41,870 nucleotides of DNA. Origin: Kiritimatiellia bacterium (lineage in GTDB: Bacteria > Verrucomicrobiota > Kiritimatiellia > JAFGHX01). The stretch is taken from positions 1 through 41,870 of the forward strand of contig JAFGHX010000280.1 in the NCBI GenBank assembly GCA_016929905.1, given 5' to 3'. Made by a program: the position numbers and the translations under genes. The notes beneath the pieces were generated by a model, which was not told the origin of the DNA, made no database searches, and worked only from the letters and a program-made list of their open reading frames with translations. This document shows, in pieces, positions 33,464 to 41,780 of the stretch (its first letter is position 1; every line of letters starts with the position of its first letter).

Positions 33464-34498
33464 TCAGACCGGGTGCGCAAGCAACTCGCCGACCAGTTCG
33501 TCGAGCGGACAGGTGGCTACGCAGACGTACTTATCGGCGCCGCCATAGTAGACGAACAGCGTCCCGTCGATGACCACGTTGCCGCAGGGGAAGACGACGC
33601 CACCCCCACCGTAGCAGCCTTTCGTCTCGCAGTCGGCGGTCGGTTCCAGAATGGGTTCGGGCAGCCGGTGCGTGACGCGCGCCGGGTCGCTCAGGTCAAG
33701 CAGCATGGCCCCCAGCCGGTAGTGCTTGTCGGGCCCGACCCCGTGATAGATCGTCAGCCAGCCCGGCTCGGTGCGGATGGGCGGCGCATTGCCGCCGATC
33801 TTGGTTTCCCACGGGTAGGCGGCCTTGGCCAGCAGGCGGCTGGCCGTGTAGTCCCAGTCGAGCAGATCGGCCGACGTGTTGATCCAGATGGCCGGCGCCG
33901 CAGTCCCATAGGCCGCGCCCGTCCAGGACATGGGCCGGTGCAGCATCACCCATTTGCCGTTCACCCGCTCCGGCAGGAAGAACACGTCGCGGTCGTCCAG
34001 CGCGGGGCTGGTGAGCCGGCCGGCCCGAATCCAGGTACGGAAGTCGCGGGTCAGGGCGAGCCCCGTGGCCGTGAGGTTCGAGCGGACGTTCGCGGGAAAC
34101 TCGGCCGGATACGCGGGTCGAACCAGCCGAGCCGGCCGCTGCTCGCGGGGCAGCCAGTACTGGCCTGGCGGAAACATGCGGCAGGCATAGGTCACATAGT
34201 ACCAGTCGCCGATCTTGACGATGCGCGGGTCCTCGATGCAGCCGCCGTCGAACCCGCCCGGAACCGGCCCGAATACGGGTTGGTCCGAAGCGGGCGTGAA
34301 CCGATAGCCGTCCACGCTGCTGGCCAGGCCCAGCCGCACGACGTGTTCCGCGTCATGCCCGGCGGCGCGATACAGCATGAACACCGTCCGCGCATCGGCG
34401 TCATACCAGGCGCCGGGATTGGTCCGCACCAACGATTCCCACGGATGCGCCGACTCCGGCGCGAGAATGGGATTGCCCTCATATTTCCGCAGCAGCAT
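33464..34498 (-). CDS. GH130 family glycosidase or phosphorylase (beta-mannoside type)
   Basis: This 344-residue five-blade propeller enzyme starts at ATG 34498 after GGGGGAGG. GH130 landmarks are YEGNPILAPES at the N-terminus, RTNPGAWYD, and the proton-donor Asp90 in CIEDPRI, followed by YGGADKYVCVATCPLDELV at the end. Family members phosphorolyse or hydrolyse beta-1,2- or beta-1,4-mannosides, including Man-GlcNAc from the N-glycan core. No signal peptide is present. It overlaps functionally with GH38 downstream. It forms an operon with the next three genes. Confidence 0.88.
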   Translation of the reverse strand: MLLRKYEGNPILAPESAHPWESLVRTNPGAWYDADARTVFMLYRAAGHDAEHVVRLGLASSVDGYRFTPASDQPVFGPVPGGFDGGCIEDPRIVKIGDWYYVTYACRMFPPGQYWLPREQRPARLVRPAYPAEFPANVRSNLTATGLALTRDFRTWIRAGRLTSPALDDRDVFFLPERVNGKWVMLHRPMSWTGAAYGTAAPAIWINTSADLLDWDYTASRLLAKAAYPWETKIGGNAPPIRTEPGWLTIYHGVGPDKHYRLGAMLLDLSDPARVTHRLPEPILEPTADCETKGCYGGGGVVFPCGNVVIDGTLFVYYGGADKYVCVATCPLDELVGELLAHPV

Positions 34499-34600
34499 GT
34501 GTATCCTCCCCCATCGAACGGAAACGATCCCGCCATCTGCCCTACCGCCCCTCAGACCGGACACCAAGCGACGGTTCCGAGGCCAAGCCCATGATCGTGC

Positions 34601-34672
34601 TCAGATGCGCGGCCAACCGCCCGCCGCCAGCCCGGCACAGAGCGCCCCGATCTTCGCTTCGGCCGGCATCAT
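34601..34672 (-). CDS. Possible small ORF (23 residues) with strong ribosome site
   Basis: GGAGGAGG directly precedes ATG 34672; the frame encodes MMPAEAKIGALCAGLAAGG and four more residues before TGA. It lies between heparinase-like gene 1 and GH130. It could be a leader peptide or the head of a lost gene. The rest of 34499-34740 shows nothing. Confidence 0.3.
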   Translation of the reverse strand: MMPAEAKIGALCAGLAAGGWPRI

Positions 34673-34740
34673 GCCTCCTCCGACCACGCATCGCCCTGCA
34701 TACGGCTCGCGGGACGCTCGCCATTGGTACCACCTCCGGC

Positions 34741-37700
34741 TCAGCGTCCCAGAACCACCGTTCCGCGCCCGTCAGCCAGCAGGCGATGTTCCAATTCGAC
34801 CGCCGTCCCGGCCCCGGCGCGCGCCGTCCGCAATTCCACGTGCCGTCCATCCGGCATCGCAAGCCCCGCCCGGTGCCACGCGCCGGGCAGTTCCAGCCGC
34901 GCGTCGCCCGACGATTCCAGATCCAGCTTCCGTTCGCCCTCCCCGGCCGGCAGCCCGGTACAGGCGAAGAAGCTCGGGATCGTCACACGGTCGCCCGGCT
35001 GAACGGAATAGACGACGAACGGGTCGCCCTGGGCCACCTTGCCCGGCGGCGGGTCGGTCTCGACGGAGAAGTTCGACCGGTCGCACGAGACCATGGCCGT
35101 GTCGTAGCCCGTGCGCGGGAACCGGATACGGCGGCCGGCGACATTGGTGCTGTGAATGAACAAATGGAACTGGCTGTCGCGCTGCATCTTGCGCGGCTTG
35201 GCCGCACTGATGTTGAGCACGTACGCGCGCTGGAGAATGAACGGCGGCGTGCCCGCCAGATCGATCCGCCAGAGCCCAGCCGGTCCGGCGGTGACGCGCT
35301 GGATGGTGTAGACCGACTGCTGCCCGGCGAACTGGTGCCACACATAGACCTGACGATTGCTCAGCGTGCCGTCGGTCGGAATCGGCCGCGCGGACCTGAC
35401 CAGCAACGCGCTCTCCGTCGGCCTGCCTGTCAGATCGCCGACCACGCCGGCCAGCGTCGCCTCGCAGCCCGGTTCGAGCGTCACGCCCCAGCCCAGGGCC
35501 TCGAACCGCGTGCCGTCGTAGAGCGCGAGCCGGCCGGCGGCCGGCAGCGCGATGCCGAGCCGGCCTTCGAGACGCACGCCGCCGGCCTCGAACGGCGCGC
35601 CGTTCAAGGTCGAGACGCAGACGCCGGGGCCGGCCGCGGTCTTGAGTTCGCACAGCACGCCGCCGCCCGCCGCCAACGGCGCGGACGCGGCGACCTTGAA
35701 ATCCGTCAGTTCGGGGGGCAGGTCCGGCGTGCGCCCCTCGAGCGCCTGCACGAACACCGATTCGAGGCCCGGCTCCGGCGCGGTGCGCGTGAAGATGCGG
35801 AAATCGAGCGCGTCCTTCAGGCCGACGGTCGCGATGTTCATCTGTGCACGACCGGTCTTTGGGTCGTTGACCGTCATGTAGCCCGGCCAGGGGCCGCGCG
35901 CGGAGATCAGCTCGGATTGGGCCGGGCCGCCACCGGCATGGCTCCAAGCCGCCAGCCGCACGTCGTGCAGCAGATCCGGCCACTGCTCGTAGTGGCGGCG
36001 GTCGGCCGCGGAGGTGGGGATGGCGCGCGAGGGCTGGATGTGCCATTCGCTGTGCCAGGTGTCGTCCGGCATGGCGTGGCGGCGCAGGCCGGTGACGAGT
36101 TTGCCGGCCGCTCCGTACCCTCTCACGGTCGCGCCCGTCAGCTTGTCGCGGCCCTGCTCGAGAGCGAGGTAGTCGCTCCAGCTCGAACCGATCGGCTCAC
36201 CGCGGCCGGCGAGCGGCGCGGGCGTGTCGGCCGGCACGTGCACGAACAGGTCGTGCCGCGCGCCGCCGCGGATGCGGAAGATATCGAGCACCAGCGCGCT
36301 GCCGCCGGGCAACGTGATCATCGCGAGTTGGCGCCGATACGTGTCGACCTTGTTCGGCCGCTCGGCGAACAGCGACGCGCCGTCCACGTCGAGGAACTGC
36401 GCCCACCAGCCCGGGTCGGCCATGCCGGCCGCACCCGAGAAGCCGTAGACGCGGCAGAAAGCGGAGTCGACCTGCAGCCAGTGGTCGACCATGGCGACAT
36501 TGTGCGCCTCCGGCTGCATCGAGTAGCCGTACCGCCACGGGCCCCAGCGTTCGTTGCCGGCCGTCGGCGGCAGGCCCAGCAGTTCGTAGCCGAGCTTGAT
36601 GTCTCTCCAGGGCGGCTTGTCGGGGCCGATAGAATAGACGCAGTAGCCGAAATCGGGCAGGCACTCGACCCCTTCGTGAAGCAACTGGTAGCCGAGCCGG
36701 TCGTAGTGCGAGTGCTGCCAGGCGTTCTGATGGCTCACGATCAGCTCCGTGCGCCGGCCGGGCGCGCCGCCGCGCAGCACGCTCATGCCGTAGAACGGAA
36801 AGAACTGGCTGGCTTCGTACCGCTCGTAGGGCAGCTTGCCCGGTTCCGGGGCGGGGTGGCCCCAGCGCTTGTCGTATTGGGGGCGATAGAATTGGCTGTG
36901 CGCGTCGGCATGCTTGCTGGTGATGTTGTACAGCGTCGTGATCGGCTTCCAGCCCAGCCGCCCGAGTTCCTTCATGAGCGGGAACCGCTCCGCGAGGTCG
37001 ACCCCGCCGTAGTGGCGGTTGAGCCACGCCAACCCCATCATGGTGCCCTGCGTCATCGCGGCGTAGTTGAACGCCGCGTCGCCCGCCATGGCGTCGGGGA
37101 AGGTGTTGTTCACCATGTACGTCTCGACGATGTCCAGCCCCTTGCGGAACACGGCGGCGTTGCGCGTGGCTATGCCCAGCGGGACGGCGCCCTTGATGTA
37201 CTCGTGCGCGGTGTTGCCCTGGCCGCCCGGCGTCGCCATCGCGAGGAAGCTCATCTCATCGAGGCAACGCTTTCGGAACCGCGATTCCCAGGCGGTGGCG
37301 GCCCCGTATTTCTTCGTGCTGTAGGCTCGCACGTCCGGCAGGTCCCGCACGATATCGAACGCCGCGGCGATCATGCCCATGTCGCCGGTCATGGCGTCGG
37401 CCCAGCCGCCCTTGTACAGCTTGGCGTAGGTGTCGTCATAGATATCGACGTACCAGGGCGGGTATTGGTCGCGCGACATCGCGTGCAGATAGGGCTGCCG
37501 GCCGGCGGCCGAACGGTACTCCGCCGCGGTCAGGTAGCGCTTGTGGTCCGGGCCCCGCGCCAGCCCGTGCGCCTTGGCCAGGCAGTAGAGCGGCAGCCCG
37601 GGATAGACCTCCGCGATGCGGTCGAGCACGGCCGCCAGCGTCACGGCCGCCGCGCGGTCGTCCTTCAGCAGCACCGCCGCGAGCAGGTCGGGGATGACTC

Positions 37701-38364
37701 TTCGCATGAGAATGATGACGCGCGCGCGCCAGACTTCGCCGGCCGGGCAGAACCAGTTCCGCCGCGCCGAGTCGTGTTCGGGGCCCGCGTTCTTGAACTC
37801 GGGCGGCACGTAGAAGCGGTAGGCGCGGGTCGTGCCGTCCAGATGCGGAATCGCCTCCGTATGGTTCGGCCGGGCCGGGTAATCGGCCGGCATGTCCTCT
37901 TCGCGCGCGTAGACGATGTTGCCGCCCGCCGCGCGCGCCCGAAACGGCGTCTTGACGAAGTCGTCTTCGCTCATGTGCGCGCCGCCGAACGGCTTGCCGG
38001 TGAAGGGGCATCGCCCCCACTGGTGCGGCCGGCCAGGGTCGCCGGTGCAACTGACGGGCGCGAAATCCCAGATCAGCTCGCGCCAGCGTTCGAGCGGAAC
38101 GGATGTCCACTTGCCGACCCGCTCGACGTGGACCTCGCCGTGCACGAACCACATGTACTGGGCCTTGTGGCGGAGCCGTTCGTCCAACTCGCGGGGGAAG
38201 ACGCGCTCCGGCATCCTGTACTCGATCCCGCGGCCCGGCATCTGATCCAGAAGCGCGCGATCCGCCGGCTGGGCGAACGCCGGATGGGCGGCCGCCCCGG
38301 CCAGGCAAAGCCCCGCGGCAAACGCAACTGTCTGCGGAGCCGTGCGGAAGCGGTGGGTCCTCAT
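34741..38364 (-). CDS. Secreted heparinase II/III-like protein 1 (putative polysaccharide lyase)
   Basis: This 1,207-residue protein starts at ATG 38364 behind AAGGAG, with a signal peptide (residues 1-32, ...GLCLAGAAAHPAFA). It is a paralogue of the protein at 25356-29045, with the same order of parts. An N-terminal insert here reads GRCPFTGKPFGGAH, having lost most of the cysteines seen in the paralogue. Next come a helical toroid (from WADAMTGDMGMIAAAFDIVRDLP), the heparinase sandwich (LRGGAPGRRTELIVSHQ, QHSHYDRLGYQLLHEG, CLPDFGY) and a shared block GVVGDLTGRPTESALLVRS. It is expected to cleave uronic-acid-containing glycans outside the cell. Exact substrate and catalytic residues are not certain. 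It is the first gene of the minus-strand cluster. Confidence 0.78.
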   Translation of the reverse strand: MRTHRFRTAPQTVAFAAGLCLAGAAAHPAFAQPADRALLDQMPGRGIEYRMPERVFPRELDERLRHKAQYMWFVHGEVHVERVGKWTSVPLERWRELIWDFAPVSCTGDPGRPHQWGRCPFTGKPFGGAHMSEDDFVKTPFRARAAGGNIVYAREEDMPADYPARPNHTEAIPHLDGTTRAYRFYVPPEFKNAGPEHDSARRNWFCPAGEVWRARVIILMRRVIPDLLAAVLLKDDRAAAVTLAAVLDRIAEVYPGLPLYCLAKAHGLARGPDHKRYLTAAEYRSAAGRQPYLHAMSRDQYPPWYVDIYDDTYAKLYKGGWADAMTGDMGMIAAAFDIVRDLPDVRAYSTKKYGAATAWESRFRKRCLDEMSFLAMATPGGQGNTAHEYIKGAVPLGIATRNAAVFRKGLDIVETYMVNNTFPDAMAGDAAFNYAAMTQGTMMGLAWLNRHYGGVDLAERFPLMKELGRLGWKPITTLYNITSKHADAHSQFYRPQYDKRWGHPAPEPGKLPYERYEASQFFPFYGMSVLRGGAPGRRTELIVSHQNAWQHSHYDRLGYQLLHEGVECLPDFGYCVYSIGPDKPPWRDIKLGYELLGLPPTAGNERWGPWRYGYSMQPEAHNVAMVDHWLQVDSAFCRVYGFSGAAGMADPGWWAQFLDVDGASLFAERPNKVDTYRRQLAMITLPGGSALVLDIFRIRGGARHDLFVHVPADTPAPLAGRGEPIGSSWSDYLALEQGRDKLTGATVRGYGAAGKLVTGLRRHAMPDDTWHSEWHIQPSRAIPTSAADRRHYEQWPDLLHDVRLAAWSHAGGGPAQSELISARGPWPGYMTVNDPKTGRAQMNIATVGLKDALDFRIFTRTAPEPGLESVFVQALEGRTPDLPPELTDFKVAASAPLAAGGGVLCELKTAAGPGVCVSTLNGAPFEAGGVRLEGRLGIALPAAGRLALYDGTRFEALGWGVTLEPGCEATLAGVVGDLTGRPTESALLVRSARPIPTDGTLSNRQVYVWHQFAGQQSVYTIQRVTAGPAGLWRIDLAGTPPFILQRAYVLNISAAKPRKMQRDSQFHLFIHSTNVAGRRIRFPRTGYDTAMVSCDRSNFSVETDPPPGKVAQGDPFVVYSVQPGDRVTIPSFFACTGLPAGEGERKLDLESSGDARLELPGAWHRAGLAMPDGRHVELRTARAGAGTAVELEHRLLADGRGTVVLGR

Positions 38365-38534
38365 GTGTCGTCTCCTTAAGAACATGCCTTTCCAGGATTG
38401 GCAATCGAATCCGGTCCGGCGGCCACGCTCAAGACGCGACGGTCAACATCGAGTGGGCTCAGGATAACAGACGGGGACCCGCCTTTCGACTACAGGCCTT
38501 ATTCAACGCTGCACGGCTATTGGTATATACTACT

Positions 38535-38654
38535 CTATCTCATCCAGAGCGAAGCGTCAAGGGGTATTTTCGTTATCTCCGCACGGACCGGTCTGAGCAT
38601 AATGGCCGAAAAGACCAGAAGAAAAACAGACAGGGCAAACCTGATCTCTTTCAT
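38535..38654 (-). pseudogene. Signal-peptide fragment of a lost secreted protein
   Basis: ATG 38654 opens a 39-codon frame: MKEIRFALSVFLLVFSAIML then RPVRAEITKIPLDASLWMR and TAG. It is a complete signal peptide with a cleavage site after VRA, followed by only about 14 mature residues. The gene body is missing. The region 38386-38534 holds no other gene. Confidence 0.45.
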
Positions 38655-38660
38655 GATTCC

Positions 38661-38898
38661 CGCCCCGGCCGTCACGATGCCGCGCGCGAGTTGCAGAGCT
38701 ACATCGAGAAATCGACGGGCGCGAAACTGCCGATCAGAAGCCAACTCGAGAACGACGGGCGGCCGGAAATCGTCGTCGGGGCCGGTCGGATCGCGGCCGG
38801 GCTCGGGGTCACGAGCGAGGGGCTCGGCCACGACGCGTTTTTCATCCGCACGGTCGGCAACCGGCTCGTGATTCTCGGCCGGGACGACCCGCGTCGCA
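38661..38898 (+). pseudogene. Fragment of a GH67N/DUF4838-type glycan-degradation gene
   Basis: One plus-strand frame reads HDAARELQSYIEKSTGAKLP, PEIVVGAGRIAAGLGV and GHDAFFIRTVGNRLVILGRD. This is the N-terminal beta-alpha-beta domain found in GH67, GH20-like and DUF4838 proteins (usual form AAEELQ-YIEK-TGAKLP). It has no start codon and stops being recognisable after DDPRR. It is a remnant of a larger gene. Confidence 0.65.
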
Positions 38899-39037
38899 GG
38901 GACACAGGAAGCTGTACCGGGCCGGCGAGAGACGACCCGCGGTGCGTTAGCGTCCATGCCCGTGAGGCGTGATTCCCCCTCCCGTTGCCGCAAGCAAGGG
39001 CCGGCGGACATCAACCATGCCGATCCGCAAATCCTCC

Positions 39038-39068
39038 TTGACAAAGGTATGCTAACTCGTATATATAC
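39038..39068 (+). promoter_or_regulatory. Strong promoter of the ATPase-nuclease gene
   Basis: A perfect TTGACA (39038-39043) is followed after 17-18 nt by ATATAT/TATATA (39061-39067). The palindrome GTATATATAC (39059-39068) covers the -10 and could be an operator. The AT-rich stretch contrasts with the GC-rich surroundings. Confidence 0.65.
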
Positions 39069-39097
39069 AAATGCGTATTAGTACAAGGATGTATACG

Positions 39098-40696
39098 ATG
39101 CAGGCGATGCATTTTGAATCGAGTCGGCCGGTGGACGGCGTGCTGTTCGTGGATCGCGAACAGGAACTGGCGCGCCTGGACATGGTTCTGGAGAAGCTGC
39201 TCGCCGAACGCTCTTCGTTCATTGCGTTGCTGGGCCTGCGCAAGGTCGGGAAGACCAGCCTCGTGCAGGAGTGGATGCGGCGCAGCCGGGCGCAGGGCAA
39301 GCAGGTGGCGTTCGTGAATGTTCCCTGTTGGGCATGGTCCGATCCGCACGATTTCTTCGTGGAATACCTCCGGCTGACCCTCAACGCGGCGTTTTCGGTG
39401 ACGGGCCTGCGGCAGGAGGCCGGGATCCTTCCGTTTTCGAGCAGGCCCAGCCAAGAACTCGCCTTTTCCAAGACGGCTGCCAGACGGGGGATGAACGGGA
39501 TCGACACGGCCCTGAGTCTCTACATGGACCGCGCCAAGATCGAACCTGACGCCTTTATGAGGGAAGCGGTACGCATGGCCGGAACCATCGCGCGTCAAGA
39601 CGGCGTTCGCTTCCAGTATGTGTTGGATGAATTTCAGACCCTGCGCACCTATGACCAATTCTCGGATGTCAAGAACCACTTCGGCTCGGTGTACGCGTTG
39701 TTCCGAGAGGAATGGCAGAAACAGAAGGGCTGCAACTATCTGGTATCCGGATCCGCCATTACGCTCATGAAGCAAATCCTCGATGAACCGTCCGCGCCCT
39801 TCTTCCAGCACTTCACCCAGTGGACGCTCGGGGCTCTGCCCCGGGAGGACGCCGCACGGATGTTGGCCGACTTCTCCGAGCGATCGGGCCACCCGCTCGC
39901 CCCGGATACCATTACGGCCGTCGTGGATACGCTGGGAACGAATCCCTACTACCTCCAGACCGTGGGCGAAGAGATTGTGACGGAGATGCGGCTGGAGCCG
40001 GGCGACCCGAACGGGTGGAAGCGCGCCGTTCAGAAGGTCCTGTTCGATGCGTCGGGAAGACTCTATCAGTACTTCGAGAAGCTTCACGTGTCGATCACGG
40101 CCGAGTCGTCCATCCTCGAGAAAATCGTGTTCGCGCTTGCCGACGGGCCCAAGATCGGCGCCGACATCGCCAGGACGGCCGGCATGCCCCAGAACCGTAT
40201 CAGTCCGAAGCTGCCCTTGCTGCAGAAACAGGATGTGATCCTCAAGCAGGACGGCGTGTACGCGCTCGCCGACCGCTGCTATGCCGTTTGGCTGAGAGTG
40301 GCAAGGGACCCCAAATCGACGGCGGCTGCGCCGGGTCTTATCGGGGACGAATCCGAAAAACGCGTTGCCGCGTCCATGGCCGCGCAGGGCCTGCATCTGG
40401 TGTATCAGTCCCGCGCGAGCCGAGGGGCGTTCGACCTCCTGGCCATCTATCAGCACTTCGAGATCGGCGTGCAGGTGAAGAAGAAAGCCGGGTATCCAGT
40501 CTACATTTCCGACAGGGAACTCGGAAGAATGCGTAAGGATGCCGAGACGCTCGGTTGGCTCGCGCTGGTGGCGTTCGACATCAAGGGTGAAATCCATTAC
40601 CACTCTCTGAACTCGGGCGCGAAAACCCGGCGTGGCCGTCGTTTCGATGAGGCCTCCTGCCTGGCGCATGTGCTGGACGTTCTCGACGAGGAATAG
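39098..40696 (+). CDS. P-loop ATPase fused to a PD-(D/E)XK-like nuclease domain
   Basis: This 532-residue protein starts at ATG 39098, eight bases after AAGGA; in-frame ATGs at 39071 and 39089 are less well placed. Residues 46-53 (GLRKVGKT) are Walker A, D177-E178 in YVLDEF are Walker B, and SGSAITLM is sensor-like. A winged helix follows (residues about 340-400: KIGADIARTAGMPQNRISPK). The C-terminus has a nuclease pattern: E420, D446 (GAFDLLAI) and Q459-V-K461 (VQVKKK). It belongs to the archaeal-type ATPases often paired with DUF234-like nucleases. Such solitary genes may act in defence or as mobile modules, but the function is unproven. The flanks are gene remnants. Confidence 0.8.
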   Translation: MQAMHFESSRPVDGVLFVDREQELARLDMVLEKLLAERSSFIALLGLRKVGKTSLVQEWMRRSRAQGKQVAFVNVPCWAWSDPHDFFVEYLRLTLNAAFSVTGLRQEAGILPFSSRPSQELAFSKTAARRGMNGIDTALSLYMDRAKIEPDAFMREAVRMAGTIARQDGVRFQYVLDEFQTLRTYDQFSDVKNHFGSVYALFREEWQKQKGCNYLVSGSAITLMKQILDEPSAPFFQHFTQWTLGALPREDAARMLADFSERSGHPLAPDTITAVVDTLGTNPYYLQTVGEEIVTEMRLEPGDPNGWKRAVQKVLFDASGRLYQYFEKLHVSITAESSILEKIVFALADGPKIGADIARTAGMPQNRISPKLPLLQKQDVILKQDGVYALADRCYAVWLRVARDPKSTAAAPGLIGDESEKRVAASMAAQGLHLVYQSRASRGAFDLLAIYQHFEIGVQVKKKAGYPVYISDRELGRMRKDAETLGWLALVAFDIKGEIHYHSLNSGAKTRRGRRFDEASCLAHVLDVLDEE

Positions 40697-40719
40697 CCTT
40701 CATATCTTGCGGGATTCCT

Positions 40720-41424
40720 GCCTTCTCTCGGAACGAGATTCGGCGGACATCCTTCATTGCCGCCCGGGCACGCGCGATAGCCCTCGTCTATGACTGGTGC
40801 TACGACCGCCTGACGGCTGAGGACAAGGCCGCGATGGGGGCATCCACGGAGTATATGCGGCACACGCTCATAGGGAGTCTCCATGCCCTCGAGGCATTCC
40901 GGACCGCCCTGGGCAACGACATGTTCATGCCCGAGTTTGCGAACTTCACCTACGGCACGCTGTACGCAACGTGTCCGGACAACACGATGCTGCGAACGGG
41001 CGACAACCATTTTCCCGGCGCCGGCGTATGGGAGCGCAAGTACCTGAGCATGCTCGCCTCCAGGCATCGCAACCCGCACGCGCAATGGTACGTCAATCAC
41101 ATGACAAAACCCATGGGCGGCAACGAGGCCTGGTACGACATCCTGTGGTACGACCCGGCCGTGCCGGAGATGCCGCCCGATGCCCTGCCGCTGTCGCGCC
41201 ATTTTCAGGCCACGGGCGTGGCCGTGATCCGCACCGGCTGGTACGAGCCGGACGCCACGGTGGTGAGTTTCAAGTGCGGCGACTTGTTCTACGAGTCTGG
41301 GCACGGCCACCTCGACCAGAACAGCTTCACCATTTACCGCGGAGGCCATCCGGCCCTCGACAGCGGCGGCTACGATTTCCACGCGACTACGCACTACTGC
41401 AATTACTACGAGCGCACCGTGGCG
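40720..41424 (+). pseudogene. Fragment of a heparinase II/III-family gene
   Basis: A plus-strand frame with no start codon reads AIALVYDWCYDRLTAEDKAA, then GDNHFPGAGVW, GHGHLDQNSFTIYRGGHPAL and DSGGYDFHATTHYCNYYERT. These are heparinase II/III toroid and sandwich motifs. Similarity ends abruptly near 41424, where minus-strand serine-hydrolase sequence begins. The frame stays open to the window end, but the part after 41424 has no family sense. It is a third heparinase-like sequence, distinct in type from the two long proteins. Confidence 0.75.
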
Positions 41425-41780
41425 GATGATCACCGCGTTGATCGAAGGGATGACATAGAGCCGGTTCTTGCCCGCACCCAGCGCGCCGGCCGCATCGGGG
41501 TAGTCCTCCCAGTATATCCAACCTCCCGGCGAACCGGAAGGCGCCCTTTCTCCGGGCGAAATGCTGTGCCCGTCCCGGGCGTTCATCCAGAACGTCAGAC
41601 CGTATCCGGCATTCACGGATCCCGGAGAGAGGCATTCGTCGAGAAGTTCGCCGTCAACGATCTGCTCGCCATTCCATGCGCCGTGCTGCGCGACAAGTTG
41701 GCCAAACTTCGCCCAGTTGCGCGCGGTCAGATAAGCTCCGTTCGGGATGTGGGGATTCCCCGCGCTATTCCAACCAGGCC
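41425..41780 (-). pseudogene. Fragment of a serine hydrolase (beta-lactamase class C/EstB-like)
   Basis: On the minus strand the reading GNPHIPNGAYLTARNWAKFG, VNAGYGLTFWMN and GAGKNRLYVIPSINAVIIRH is typical of the C-terminal part of class C beta-lactamase-like serine hydrolases. The catalytic SxxK and YxN parts are absent. The sequence ends at the junction with the heparinase fragment near 41424. Confidence 0.65.

Noticed and set aside
31793..34594. 933-residue open frame on the plus strand
   Set aside because: Antisense shadow of the GH130 and TIM-barrel-like genes.
34591..38379. 1,262-residue open frame on the plus strand
   Set aside because: It is exactly antisense to heparinase-like protein 1, which has a signal peptide, ribosome site and family motifs. 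The antisense frame is open only because of GC-rich codon use.
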